In this document: in pieces, positions 46,931 to 55,743 of the stretch
Layout of the letters: each line of letters opens with the position of its first letter
How positions within the stretch are numbered: position 1 is the first letter of the stretch
Assembly: GCA_041677345.1 (NCBI GenBank)
Contig: JBAYQE010000004.1
Span: 4,983 to 68,982, forward strand
Length of the DNA stretch: 64,000 nucleotides
Direction: 5' to 3'
Origin: JALOAT01 sp041677345
Lineage (GTDB): Bacteria > Pseudomonadota > Gammaproteobacteria > Thiohalomonadales > Thiohalomonadaceae
The notes under the pieces: model-generated
The model's input: the letters and a program-made list of their open reading frames with translations, nothing else
Told to the model about the DNA's origin: nothing
Databases searched by the model: none
Translations under genes and position numbers: made by a program

Positions 46931-48358
46931 TCAGGTGACAGGGCCTCGTCCTGTGTCCGCGTCGAGGTTGTAGCGCTTGATCTTGCGCCACAGGGTGGAC
47001 TTGTCGATGCCGAGGATTTCTGCGGTCAGGCTGCGGTCACCCTGGGTCTCCGTGAGGATCTTGCGGATGAACCAGGTTTCCAGTTGTTCGAGGCTTTGTG
47101 GCGGGACGTGGCCTGTCTCGGGTGATGGCGCCTCGGCCTGTCCACAACCGATACGGGGCGGCAACAACTCGGGCTCGATCTTGTCGCCTTCGCAAAGGAT
47201 CACCATGCGCTGCACCACGTGCTCGAGTTCACGCACGTTGCCTGGCCAGTCGTGACGCATCAGTGCGGCGAGGGTCTCGGTGGTCAGGCCGTTGACTGAC
47301 TTGGCGTACTGGCGGGAAAACTTGTTGACGAAAAAGTATGCCAACAGCGGAATGTCCTCGCGCCGCTCGCGCAGCGGCGGGATGGCGATATCCATGACCA
47401 TGAGGCGATAGTACAAGTCCTCACGGAACTGCCCTTGCGTGATCATGTCGCCCATGGCGCGGTTGCTGGCAGCGAGGATGCGCACATCGACGAAGTGGGG
47501 TTCGGTCTCGCCCATCGGGTAGAAACTGCCGTCCTGCAAGACGCGCAACAGCTTGGCCTGCAGCGAGAGTGATGCGTTGTTGATCTCGTCCAGAAACAGT
47601 GACCCACCGTTGGCGACGTCGAACAGACCGGGCTTGTTGCGCTCGGCGCCGGTGAACGCACCCTTGCGGTACCCGAACAGTTCACTTTCGATGAGGTGTT
47701 CCGGAATGGCTGCGCAGTTGATGGCCACGAACGGCCTGTCGCAACGTTTACTGCACGCGTGGATCTGGCGTGCCACCACTTCCTTGCCACTCCCGCTTTC
47801 ACCACTGATGAGGACGCTGCAGTCATAGTTCGCGGCGGCGTCGATCATCTGGCCGACCCGTTCCATGGCTGCGGACTGGCCGATGATGCCGCCCTCCTCA
47901 TAGACGCGGCTGGTCGCCCGCAGACGCCGGTTTTCGGTACTGAGCCGGTGGTACTCCAGCGCACGCTCCACCGTGCAACGCAGTTCGACGTTTTCGAACG
48001 GCTTGCGCAGGTAATCGAAAACGCCGTTCTTGAAGGCCTCCACGGCGGAATCGACGGTCGCGAAGCCGGTGATCAACACCACCTGGGTCAACGCATCACG
48101 GGCCTTGGCGAAGGCGAGCACCTCGAGTCCATCGCGCCCGGGCATCCGCAAATCGGTGATCACCACACCCACCGCACGGTTTTCCAGTACACCTATCGCT
48201 TCCTCGGCGTTGCGCGCACAGACCACCTCCGCCTGATCATTGAGCGGATCCAGCACGCTGGCGATGAGCGCGCGCATGTTGTCGTCATCCTCGGTGACGA
48301 GAATCACGGTGCGCGGTGCGCGTTCCTGTATTGCCGGCGATTTCAACACCGCGTTCAT
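46931..48358 (-). CDS. NtrC-type sigma-54-dependent response regulator
   Basis: 475 residues: receiver domain (ILVTEDDDNMRALIA, phospho-Asp in VVITDLRMPG, the Lys of YLRKPF), AAA+ domain with Walker A GESGSGKE, the sigma-54 contact loop GAFTGAE and Walker B LFLDEI, arginine-finger region PPLRERREDIPLL, and a Fis-type HTH RSLTAEILGIDKSTLWRKIK. Its ATG overlaps the kinase stop by 4 bp. As last gene of the 46931-57557 block, and since a sigma-54 promoter with two dyads starts that block, autoregulation is likely (inference). Confidence 0.95.
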   Translation of the reverse strand: MNAVLKSPAIQERAPRTVILVTEDDDNMRALIASVLDPLNDQAEVVCARNAEEAIGVLENRAVGVVITDLRMPGRDGLEVLAFAKARDALTQVVLITGFATVDSAVEAFKNGVFDYLRKPFENVELRCTVERALEYHRLSTENRRLRATSRVYEEGGIIGQSAAMERVGQMIDAAANYDCSVLISGESGSGKEVVARQIHACSKRCDRPFVAINCAAIPEHLIESELFGYRKGAFTGAERNKPGLFDVANGGSLFLDEINNASLSLQAKLLRVLQDGSFYPMGETEPHFVDVRILAASNRAMGDMITQGQFREDLYYRLMVMDIAIPPLRERREDIPLLAYFFVNKFSRQYAKSVNGLTTETLAALMRHDWPGNVRELEHVVQRMVILCEGDKIEPELLPPRIGCGQAEAPSPETGHVPPQSLEQLETWFIRKILTETQGDRSLTAEILGIDKSTLWRKIKRYNLDADTGRGPVT

Positions 48359-49788
48359 GCCACGACCCTCTCCATCTGTACGGCGGGCAGGCGCAGCACG
48401 AAGCGTGTGCCGGCGGTGTAATCCGGGTCATGGCGAATGAAACCGCCGCGGCGCACCATCATGGCCTGGCTGACGGAAAGACCGAGACCACTGCCTTCGC
48501 CCACGCGCTTGGTGGTGAAGAACGGGTCGAAGATCCGGCTGCGCAGCTCGGGAGGGATACCCGGTCCCGTGTCCTCCACCTGGATGGTTACGCAGCCGCT
48601 GCCGTCGTCATAGGCCGCGATGCGGATGCGTGGATCCTGGATGCCGTCCAGCGCCTGAATGGCATTGAGCAGCAGGTTCGTGAGTACGATGTCCAGGTAG
48701 TTGCAACCGCCGTCGATGCGCAATTCGCCCGGTGGCAGATCCAGTACCACGGGGATCTTGTAGCGCTTGAGCTTGCAGGTAATGAAGGTGTCGATGAGTT
48801 CCCGGATGAAGGCATTGATATCGCAGGTGTCCCCGTTGCACGGGTCGCGCCGGGCGTAATTGAGCAGATCATGAATGATGCGCGAACAGCGCTTGGTCTC
48901 GTCACCGACGATGGCGGCGTAACCGGCCAGCTTTTCGTCCCCTGCGGCGGCTTCGCGCAGCAGTTGTGAATAACCGAGAATATTCCCCAGCGGCGTGTTG
49001 AGTTCATGGGCGACACCCGCTGCCAACTGGCCCATGGCCACGAGTTTCTCGCGGATGGCCACGCTGTCCTGCAGTTGACGATAGCCGGTAATGTCCTGGA
49101 CGGTGATGACGGCGCCCATATCCGCCTCGTTCTCCGTAAGGAAGGCGAGGTTAAGGCTCAGCCAATGTTCGGAACCGCGAACCGATACACGAATCTCCTG
49201 GTTTCTGAGCCGATGTTTGTACAGGAATGCATCGCGAAGCACCTCCCGCTCGTCCTCGCCGGGCTGCAGCAGGTCAAACACGTTCTGGCCGAGGATCTGG
49301 TCCTGGCGCAGGCCGAACATTTCCTCGGCAGTCTTGTTGGCACCGGAAATCTGCAGATCGTCAGCAATGTGCAGAAGTCCGCCGGGAAGGCTCTGCAATA
49401 TGGCATTGATCTTGTTGCGCTCGTTGAGCACACGTGCCTGGCATTCCTCCACGGTGGAAAACATGCGGCGCAGGATGACAATCATGCGGTTGTAGTCATC
49501 CGTGACCTCGCGCAACAGCGTGCCGGCGTAAGGCTGTACCGCCACAGTCTCCAGCAGGCCTTCCTGTGCGCACTGAATACTCGCCTGCAAACGCCGCAGG
49601 CAGTGCCGTTGGCGCAGGAAAAACAGCCCTGCGATGAGCAGGGCTATAAAGGAGGAGGCAGAAAGGAAGACGGAACCGGAGATTGCATTCCAGCCTGAGG
49701 CAGACAGGGCGAAGCCGCCGAGGCCGGCTGCAAAAACGGCCATGGGCAGCCATTCCCGCCCATGGCGGTGCGGAGCTGTTCTCAACAT
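48355..49788 (-). CDS. PAS-domain sensor histidine kinase
   Basis: 477 residues from ATG 49788; an in-frame TTG at 49815 is an alternative. Two membrane helices (residues ~15-32, ~38-60) with only a short loop between, so it may sense membrane or cytoplasmic state. A HAMP-like/linker region, PAS domain ([20 protein letters not shown]), H-box [20 protein letters not shown] with the phospho-His, N-box [10 protein letters not shown] and G boxes [11 protein letters not shown] and [10 protein letters not shown]. Paired with the downstream NtrC-type regulator. A hairpin lies in the gap to the porin gene. Confidence 0.94.
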   Translation of the reverse strand: MLRTAPHRHGREWLPMAVFAAGLGGFALSASGWNAISGSVFLSASSFIALLIAGLFFLRQRHCLRRLQASIQCAQEGLLETVAVQPYAGTLLREVTDDYNRMIVILRRMFSTVEECQARVLNERNKINAILQSLPGGLLHIADDLQISGANKTAEEMFGLRQDQILGQNVFDLLQPGEDEREVLRDAFLYKHRLRNQEIRVSVRGSEHWLSLNLAFLTENEADMGAVITVQDITGYRQLQDSVAIREKLVAMGQLAAGVAHELNTPLGNILGYSQLLREAAAGDEKLAGYAAIVGDETKRCSRIIHDLLNYARRDPCNGDTCDINAFIRELIDTFITCKLKRYKIPVVLDLPPGELRIDGGCNYLDIVLTNLLLNAIQALDGIQDPRIRIAAYDDGSGCVTIQVEDTGPGIPPELRSRIFDPFFTTKRVGEGSGLGLSVSQAMMVRRGGFIRHDPDYTAGTRFVLRLPAVQMERVVA

Positions 49789-49819
49789 TGCGCCTGCATA
49801 CCCCCCCGAGTGCAAGCGG

Positions 49820-49844
49820 ACCGGGGCGGTTCATCCGCCCCGGT
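49820..49844 (-). terminator. Hairpin between porin and kinase genes
   Basis: On either strand ACCGGGGCGG (49820-49829) pairs perfectly with CCGCCCCGGT (49835-49844), loop 5 nt. No T-run follows. It could act as a partial terminator or 3' end stabiliser, lowering expression of kinase and regulator relative to the envelope genes. Confidence 0.6.
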
Positions 49845-49856
49845 GCGGTGGTTGTG

Positions 49857-51023
49857 CTAGAAGATCATCTGGAAGCCCAGTGTCACCTGTTCGTGATCGC
49901 GCAGCGCAGCGCTCAGGGGATGGTCCACATCGAAATCCACCGTCATATATTCGCCGGTGAACTTGAGTTTCTGGCCATCCAAATAGTAGTTAAAACCCAC
50001 ACCTGTTCTGTTGTTATCGAGTGTGCCGTCTGAAAGATTGTAGTCCGCCTCGTCGTGGCGGGCAAAGATCTGAAGACGGCCGGGCCCCACTTTGTCGGGA
50101 AGCAGATAACCACCCTTGACGTAATAACCTTCCAGTTCCGTCGTCGCCGGCAAGGAAGGGTCCGGATCGTCATTGATCGCATCGCCCACGCTGTAGTCGA
50201 ACGCCGCGGCCGATGCGGTGAACGTGCCGAGCGAGGTGGGATATTCCACGAATACGTCTGCCGTGGTCGCCTCATAATCCTTGACGTCGCTGCGCGTCGT
50301 GAAATTACCGTAGGCGACATCCGCCTGGGTGTCATAGCTCACGCCCACGGTGAAGACCGTGCGGGTACCCAGGTAGGTGCCGCGATACCCATAGTCGTAC
50401 TCCGGTTCGAGCGGGCTCCAGTGCACGCGTGCGGTCAGCCGCGGTGAGTCGGTGACTACGTCATCGTTCTCGCGGCCATCCGCAGCCATGAAACGGTACT
50501 GGAAGGCACCATCCGCCAAGTTCCCCCACAACGCCACACCTGTGTCGCGGGTGCCTCCAAACGGTGTAAACGAGATGTCGCTGCGATCCAGCGTCAGTGG
50601 TTCCAGACACGCCTCCAGGTTCTCGCGGGAGAAGGTCTGCTTGAAGCGACCGGCGATGAGCCGCATGGCATCGGAGTAGTCGAGGGTTACATAGGCATCG
50701 CGATAGAAGACCTCCCGATCGTCCAGGCCATCCTTGCTGTCGCTGCCGGCCTCGAGCTGCGCGTAGAAGCCCACGTAATCGTTGTATTGGCCGGTGAAGG
50801 TAAGTCGGTTGCGACGCAGGAAAAAATCCGTCTGATCGCCGTCATCGCCCGAGGAAGTGAAATCCTGCTGTTGTGCCCAAATCTGCAAGGCGTAGTTCAC
50901 TGAGATATACCCCTGCTCACCGAACTGGATCGAAGGTCCAGCCAGGGCGATGGCCGGCAGGCCGGCCGCGAACACGCCGGCGGCGACAAGACTGCGGCGT
51001 GGCTTGTTGTTTCTGGTCATCAT
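49857..51023 (-). CDS. Outer-membrane porin, OprP/ExtI-like
   Basis: 388 residues. Signal peptide (RRSLVAAGVFAAGLPAIALAG) and a beta-barrel of the OprP/O family: LRRNRLTFTGQYNDYVGFYAQLE, YRDAYVTLDYSDAMRLIAGR, and a C-terminal aromatic, HEQVTLGFQMIF. The start has GGAG eight bases upstream. It is preceded by a cytochrome gene with one base between. Its position beside periplasmic cytochromes and a rhodanese lipoprotein suggests it opens the outer membrane to a substrate or electron partner; the pore solute is unknown. Confidence 0.85.
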   Translation of the reverse strand: MMTRNNKPRRSLVAAGVFAAGLPAIALAGPSIQFGEQGYISVNYALQIWAQQQDFTSSGDDGDQTDFFLRRNRLTFTGQYNDYVGFYAQLEAGSDSKDGLDDREVFYRDAYVTLDYSDAMRLIAGRFKQTFSRENLEACLEPLTLDRSDISFTPFGGTRDTGVALWGNLADGAFQYRFMAADGRENDDVVTDSPRLTARVHWSPLEPEYDYGYRGTYLGTRTVFTVGVSYDTQADVAYGNFTTRSDVKDYEATTADVFVEYPTSLGTFTASAAAFDYSVGDAINDDPDPSLPATTELEGYYVKGGYLLPDKVGPGRLQIFARHDEADYNLSDGTLDNNRTGVGFNYYLDGQKLKFTGEYMTVDFDVDHPLSAALRDHEQVTLGFQMIF

Positions 51024-51024
51024 G

Positions 51025-51522
51025 CTACTTGCTCCCCATCACGCTCAAGTAACGAGTCAACTTCGATTCCGCATCCCCGGAGTGGCAGCTCGCGCAACTT
51101 TCCGCCGGCTGCATGCGCGGGTTGGCGATCAATTTGTTGTGCGCCATCTCCTTGCGGATGATGCGCGGGTTGCCGTTATGACAGCCGGCGCAGGAGTTGT
51201 TGACGGTACGGTGTTCCGCATGCCACGGCCCCGTGGCCGGATCTTCGTTGGGTGCATCTGCGCGACTGCCGTTATGGCACTTGAAACAGCTGGAGGCACC
51301 GAGGCCGCAGGCATTGGCCACACCGATGATGGAAAAGCCGCTGACACCTTCATGGGCCTCCGCGAGGCTTTCGGCGCCCCACCCCGTCTCGGGTTCGAGA
51401 CCCGCCATCGAGCGCGGCACGGATTCGAACACGGCGACGCCGACGCCGATCACGCACAGGGAAAGGAATGCCAGGCCTGCATTGCGCAGTCTGCGTGCCA
51501 CAAGTTTAATCAGGGCTCCCAT
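51025..51522 (-). CDS. Membrane-anchored or secreted three-haem c-type cytochrome
   Basis: 165 residues from ATG 51522, with AAGGAG six bases before it. N-terminal hydrophobic segment (LAFLSLCVIGVGVAVF) as anchor or signal. Three haem motifs: CFKCH (C79), CAGCH (C111) and CASCH (C143). Additional His residues (HAEHRT, MAHNK) are possible distal ligands. Electron carrier in the periplasm, between the inner-membrane pool and the five-haem partner or porin (inference). Confidence 0.9.
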   Translation of the reverse strand: MGALIKLVARRLRNAGLAFLSLCVIGVGVAVFESVPRSMAGLEPETGWGAESLAEAHEGVSGFSIIGVANACGLGASSCFKCHNGSRADAPNEDPATGPWHAEHRTVNNSCAGCHNGNPRIIRKEMAHNKLIANPRMQPAESCASCHSGDAESKLTRYLSVMGSK

Positions 51523-51523
51523 G

Positions 51524-51769
51524 TCATTCTCCTTTGGTCTTGTCATCGGATGATGAGGGGCGCGATTTGTCCCCTGGTGGTAAAGTCCATGCGCGCCGGT
51601 GCTCGGCTGCGCGGATTGCCTTTTCGTCCAGTCCGTCATTGCACATGCAGGCCGGACCGTTGCGGAACTTGAGGCGGGATTCCCGACCCGGTTCATCACC
51701 GGGTCGGGCCGATGCCGGCCATGACGCCATCAGCAGGACGGCAATGAGCACACCCTCAACAGTCCGCAT
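51524..51769 (-). CDS. Small secreted protein of the cytochrome-porin block
   Basis: 81 residues from ATG 51769 (an in-frame GTG at 51778 is an alternative), overlapping the five-haem cytochrome stop by 14 bp. Signal peptide RTVEGVLIAVLLMASWPASA. The mature part is about 60 residues, with RLKFRNGPACMCNDGLDEKA: a CMC pair, and a charged C-terminus (SSSDDKTKGE). Function unknown; the place in the operon is analogous to the small protein of the extHIJKL set in Geobacter. Confidence 0.7.
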   Translation of the reverse strand: MRTVEGVLIAVLLMASWPASARPGDEPGRESRLKFRNGPACMCNDGLDEKAIRAAEHRRAWTLPPGDKSRPSSSDDKTKGE

Positions 51770-53033
51770 CGCCGTCACACATCGCCAATGTGTCCACAGG
51801 TTGTATGCGCAGGTTTTCCAGTGATCGCGAAAGCCGCAAGGCGTTAAAGCGCGTAGCAGCTGCCTCGCTTAACGCTGCACGAAGCTCGGTGACGGTCCCA
51901 GTGTCCATGAGCGATGCCTTTTGCAGGCTGTCCGCGAACACCCGCTCGTAGTGTTCGCGCGGCGCCACATCCAGGCTGAGCTCGATACGCCAGCCCGCTT
52001 CCGTCGGCAACGGGAAATCACGCTCGAACTCGAAGGTGCCCCCGGCGGGGATGCGCCGGTCGAACTGCTCATCGGTAAGGCTAACGTCCACCTGCCAGCC
52101 GATGATCTCCTCGGCTACCGGGCGTGTTTCTCCATCGGGCCCGAGCAGTGCCAGCCGCGCATATACCTTGGGCACCATGTAGGTCGGGAAATGGTGTCCC
52201 GCGCCCGTATTGCTCAGCCGTACCCGTGCCACGGCGCGTCCGTTTTCGCGCAGAGGGATCAGCTCCACGGTGAGTGCCTTGCGCACCATCTCCGGGTCGT
52301 GGATACCGCGAAACAGGTGTTGCCGCTCGGGCATGTGGCACTGCTGGCATGACTGCTTGCCTGCAAAGGGACTGGCCTGCCACTGTGCCAGCGTATCCTC
52401 CTGCAGCTTGCCGGCGACGCGGGGGCCGTCCTCCGGAAACTGGTGGCATGTGGCGCAGAAGCGGCTGTCCTCGAACGCATCGTGTGCGGTGAAGCCGCCG
52501 TGTGCTGTTCCCTGCAGCCGGGTCTCTGCTCGCGCCGGCGGACCAAAGCGGTCGTGACCCCGCACGTGACATGCCGCACATGCCACGCCTTGCCGGTGCA
52601 GATCGGCGGGGACGTAATCGGGACGCGCCTTTGCAGGTGCGGCCGACCACCCGCGCTCCAGTGCTACGAGGGCCTTCTGCTCGGCCAGTGGCGCATGGCA
52701 GCGCAGGCAGCGATTGCCTTGTTCCTGATTCATCAAGCGCAGTTGCCACTGGATGCCGGGGCCCATGGTGCGGCTGTGCAGACTGCCGCCCCAGGCCTCC
52801 CACTGCGCGGTGTGGCACTGTGCGCATGACGCCGCATCGAGCGATGCCTCCAGGGCGGGACGATCGACCACTGGTGCGCCCTGCGGCGGCAGGGGGTGGT
52901 TCCAGTGGTTGGTAAGAAAACTTTCCACGGACTCCTCCGCAACCGGTAGGGTGGAGACGCGGCCAAGCCATGTTTGCCATGCGAACACCGCCAGGCCCAC
53001 GCTCACCACCATACCGATCAAGAAACGAAGCAT
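51756..53033 (-). CDS. Five-haem c-type cytochrome with C-terminal beta domain
   Basis: 425 residues. N-terminal membrane helix LIGMVVSVGLAVFAW. Five CXXCH sites: C70, C109, C152, C193 and C229, in a 'cytochrome c554-like' spacing. Residues ~240-410 form a beta-rich region with no haem motif (RLSNTGAGHHFPTYMVPKVY, FEFERDFPLPTEAG), a common add-on in multihaem proteins of the c554/NrfA-related group. The C-terminal CDGDADC has two cysteines. Part of the porin-cytochrome block; partner unproven. Confidence 0.88.
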   Translation of the reverse strand: MLRFLIGMVVSVGLAVFAWQTWLGRVSTLPVAEESVESFLTNHWNHPLPPQGAPVVDRPALEASLDAASCAQCHTAQWEAWGGSLHSRTMGPGIQWQLRLMNQEQGNRCLRCHAPLAEQKALVALERGWSAAPAKARPDYVPADLHRQGVACAACHVRGHDRFGPPARAETRLQGTAHGGFTAHDAFEDSRFCATCHQFPEDGPRVAGKLQEDTLAQWQASPFAGKQSCQQCHMPERQHLFRGIHDPEMVRKALTVELIPLRENGRAVARVRLSNTGAGHHFPTYMVPKVYARLALLGPDGETRPVAEEIIGWQVDVSLTDEQFDRRIPAGGTFEFERDFPLPTEAGWRIELSLDVAPREHYERVFADSLQKASLMDTGTVTELRAALSEAAATRFNALRLSRSLENLRIQPVDTLAMCDGDADC

Positions 53034-53075
53034 AGGTTTGGATTACCACGGACCCTCAGGCGGCCCGCTGTTTGA

Positions 53076-54650
53076 CTAACCGCCGCAAGGATTCGGAGGC
53101 AGCAGGCTGCCGCCGCCGCTGCCACCCGCGCCACCGCCTGCATCCGCACCTTCCTGCGCCGGAGTCTTGTATGCCCTGTCCGCCATGACGATCGCATCGG
53201 CGGAGGTCGCGAAAGCGTTGGTGATCGTGCGGGGTGCAATGGTTGGGGCCGCATCATCCGCGTAGCGGAAGAAAGAACGGCTCACCAAGTCTGTCCTCCA
53301 CGGTGATCCCACCGGAAGGATGTAGTCGCCGTTGACGCTCGCTTCGCGGGTCTGCTTGTAAGCCAGCGAATTCCATTCGATCATGGCGCCGTCGTAAAAG
53401 CGCGTCGGATACCCGAGGATGGCGGCACTGGCGAAGCCGGTGATCATGGCGCGGAAGGTGGTTTCACAATAGGTGTAAACGGTATCGCCGGGTTGGTAGG
53501 CGTTTCCCTCTCCTAACGGCGCATACATACCGTCCACAAAACCGATACCGCCAACGGTCTTTCCCTGCATGTAGGCTTCCAGTTCGGCCTTGGTCCGGTA
53601 CGCGAAACCCTTGGTGGAATCGAGAAGGCGCGTGAACTGCAGTTGCACTGCTCCGTTTGGATGACCCTGCTTGGAGCCGGCGTTCTGGAAGGACTTCATG
53701 TAGTCATAGCCGGCTTCCGGTAGGCAATAGGCCGCTGCGCATGCGGTCGTACCCGTGTTCTCACCGTTTTCCATCTGCTCGCCGGCGCTGTACTGGCTCA
53801 GGTTGCGTGCATCCCAAAGAAATACGCCGTCCGCTGTGTTATTCCTGTCTTCGACGGTGACAATGGACATCATGTCACTGAGGGTTGCCTGCAGCGCGGT
53901 GTTATCCACCTTCAGGTCACGTACGCTGGCGGTTCCCTGGTAGGAAGGCACATCGGCACTGGCCATGAACAGATCAGGGGTCCAAGGGGTCTGCTCTGCA
54001 TCGCCTGCCGCCAGGAACTGGTTACCACCATTGAGTGCAGCCAGGTTTTTGTTCGCGACACCCCAGTAACGCAATGCGTACCAGCAGCGCCCCTGCGCCA
54101 TCGCGTTTCCGGTGCTGCCCGTACCCATGGCGCATACGATCATGTCATTCTGCGGATCGATGTCGTGCGCTTGCAGCAAGGCATCCATCTTGGCTCCATC
54201 CGGCACCATCTGCGTGGTTTGAATGACGCCGTTATCCCTGGTTTGGGTCCACCAGCCGGTGATGTCGTTGCCGCTTGGCACGTGATATGTGAACACATTG
54301 GCCTTGTCGGACTTGATGAATTGCGCGCCACCCGGGCCAGCACTGAGCTGAAGGATTATTAGCTTGCCGGTGACACCTGCGGGACGTTCGTTTTCCCAGT
54401 CGGCAATCCAGCGCCGGAGGGTGTTACCGGTGATGAGCCCGTTCTCGTTATCGTCATAATCAAGTGCTGAGGCTTGCGCGATCTCCGCCGCGGTATTCAC
54501 CTTCACCGCCGTCAGGTCACCGTTGTTACGCAGGTCAGCAGATGCGCTGTCTTCCGTACCGCACGCGCTCAGAATCATCGTGGTTATGCAGGTCAGCCCG
54601 ACAGCGATACCGCTGCGCCAACCCATGGGATGTGATGCCTTTCCGGTCAT
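53076..54650 (-). CDS. Rhodanese-like lipoprotein, ExtH-like
   Basis: 524 residues. Signal with lipobox MILSACG, lipidated Cys30, so the protein sits in the outer (or inner) membrane. Two rhodanese-like regions: the first, around residues 220-300 (DGVFLWDARNLSQYSAGEQ), lacks an active Cys; the second has the CX4R loop YTYCETTFRAMITG (C395, R400). A Gly-rich C-terminus GGGAGGSGGGSLLPPNPCGG is unusual. Resembles the rhodanese-like lipoproteins associated with porin-cytochrome loci (ExtH). The persulfide donor is not known. Confidence 0.82.
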   Translation of the reverse strand: MTGKASHPMGWRSGIAVGLTCITTMILSACGTEDSASADLRNNGDLTAVKVNTAAEIAQASALDYDDNENGLITGNTLRRWIADWENERPAGVTGKLIILQLSAGPGGAQFIKSDKANVFTYHVPSGNDITGWWTQTRDNGVIQTTQMVPDGAKMDALLQAHDIDPQNDMIVCAMGTGSTGNAMAQGRCWYALRYWGVANKNLAALNGGNQFLAAGDAEQTPWTPDLFMASADVPSYQGTASVRDLKVDNTALQATLSDMMSIVTVEDRNNTADGVFLWDARNLSQYSAGEQMENGENTGTTACAAAYCLPEAGYDYMKSFQNAGSKQGHPNGAVQLQFTRLLDSTKGFAYRTKAELEAYMQGKTVGGIGFVDGMYAPLGEGNAYQPGDTVYTYCETTFRAMITGFASAAILGYPTRFYDGAMIEWNSLAYKQTREASVNGDYILPVGSPWRTDLVSRSFFRYADDAAPTIAPRTITNAFATSADAIVMADRAYKTPAQEGADAGGGAGGSGGGSLLPPNPCGG

Positions 54651-54704
54651 GTTTATTCCACTCCTCCACTTGCGTGTTCGTAGCGGCAGGGTTGCCGCAA
54701 CCCT

Positions 54705-54899
54705 TCAATCGACGGCGGCCTCCTTGAAAACCACCGGTACGGCGCCGGCTACGAGGGCGTCCAACAGGCGTTCCACGTCTCCGGCGCTGGCTTCCATGAC
54801 GTGGCAATCGAGCGATCTGAGTGCCTGTTTCAGACGTTCCTGCAGTTCTCCGTGGGTCCCTGCCTCGGTGCTGATCCAGAGAATCGGCCGCGCGCTCAT
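54705..54899 (-). CDS. Small sulfur-relay-associated protein, TusB/DsrH-like guess
   Basis: 64 residues: MSARPILWISTEAGTHGELQ then LKQALRSLDCHVMEASAGDVERLL. One Cys (C32). It overlaps the stop of the previous gene by 4 bp (ATGA). Its place third in a row of small sulfur genes suggests a DsrH/TusB-type partner, but it is too short and lacks clear family motifs. Confidence 0.5.
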   Translation of the reverse strand: MSARPILWISTEAGTHGELQERLKQALRSLDCHVMEASAGDVERLLDALVAGAVPVVFKEAAVD

Positions 54900-55147
54900 A
54901 GCACGTACACCGCGTCCGAGGTGGCGATGGATTGCGCGAGGCCATGAATGTCTTCGCTGCGCGAGAGATCGGCATGTTCGACCGCCACGTCAGCGAACTC
55001 CAGCGCTTCGAGTTGCTCGTCGGCGTCGGGATCCAGCGGGCCGCACACCTTCACCCTGACCTGGTCATCCAGCAGGGTCAGTCCGGTGGCCATGCGCAAC
55101 GCCTCGGTGCGTTTGTTCAAGGCCACCACAAGGATCGTCTTCTGCAT
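54896..55147 (-). CDS. Small DsrE-fold-like protein
   Basis: 83 residues: MQKTILVVALNKRTEALRMA and then LLDDQVRVKVCGPLDPD, the beta-alpha start expected of DsrE/DsrF-type sulfur relay subunits. One Cys (C34). Translation is coupled to the next gene through a 4-bp overlap. Active-site Cys position of DsrE is not obvious, so it may be structural. Confidence 0.55.
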   Translation of the reverse strand: MQKTILVVALNKRTEALRMATGLTLLDDQVRVKVCGPLDPDADEQLEALEFADVAVEHADLSRSEDIHGLAQSIATSDAVYVL

Positions 55148-55156
55148 GAGTCCTCC

Positions 55157-55468
55157 TCAAAACACCGCGACGCGATCGCTCCAGCGCACCAGTTCTGCAT
55201 CCTGGTACTGGCCGCCCACCACGACCTGCGTGTCGATGGGCTTGGGCACATGAATCCCGTAACGTTCCATGCTGTGCTCGCACACCGCGAGGGTGGTGCA
55301 GCGCTCTGCCACGAGTTTTTGCAGATGGGGGTCGTGCATTGCTTCCACACCCGAATCGGAAAGGAAACAGCGCAGTTCAATGCCACGGTCAGCGGCCATG
55401 CCCATCAATGCCAGGGCCGGTGCGGTGAGTCTGTTTTCAGTAATGACGATTCCGAGCTTCACGATCAC
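55157..55468 (-). CDS. DsrE-family protein
   Basis: 103 residues: MIVKLGIVITENRLTAPALA, LRCFLSDSGVEAMHDPHL and ERCTTLAVCEHSMERYGI. The Cys near the ERC and VCEHS positions could carry persulfide as in DsrE/TusD. Its start overlaps the TusA stop by 4 bp. Likely forms part of a heteromeric relay with the two following small proteins (inference). Confidence 0.65.
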   Translation of the reverse strand: MIVKLGIVITENRLTAPALALMGMAADRGIELRCFLSDSGVEAMHDPHLQKLVAERCTTLAVCEHSMERYGIHVPKPIDTQVVVGGQYQDAELVRWSDRVAVF

Positions 55469-55716
55469 GCCTTCTGGATCTTCCAGGTAAATGAGCCGTT
55501 GATGTCCTGACGTTCAACGATGTCGTTGCCCTCGTTCTCACACATGGCGGCGATGGATTCGCCGGAAGACGGGTTGTCGAACACCAGGGTGAGCACGTCG
55601 CCGGATGCCATCTTCTGCAATGCCTTCTTGGTGTACATCTGCGGATGTGGACAGCTGTAGCCGCGCACGTCGAGGGCGTAACTGCCGTCACCGGTCTGTT
55701 CGAATTTGACTGCCAT
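55465..55716 (-). CDS. TusA-family sulfur carrier (CPHP)
   Basis: 83 residues. The family signature is DVRGYSCPHPQMYTKKALQK with the persulfide Cys in CPxP, then GDVLTLVFDNPSSGESIAAM. GGAG lies seven bases before the ATG. Receives and passes persulfide sulfur (or selenium) between rhodanese and DsrE proteins. Located between the YeeE/YedE transporter and the DsrE-like genes. Confidence 0.9.
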   Translation of the reverse strand: MAVKFEQTGDGSYALDVRGYSCPHPQMYTKKALQKMASGDVLTLVFDNPSSGESIAAMCENEGNDIVERQDINGSFTWKIQKA

Positions 55717-55743
55717 GGGTCGCTCCTTGTATTGCCAGGGGGT

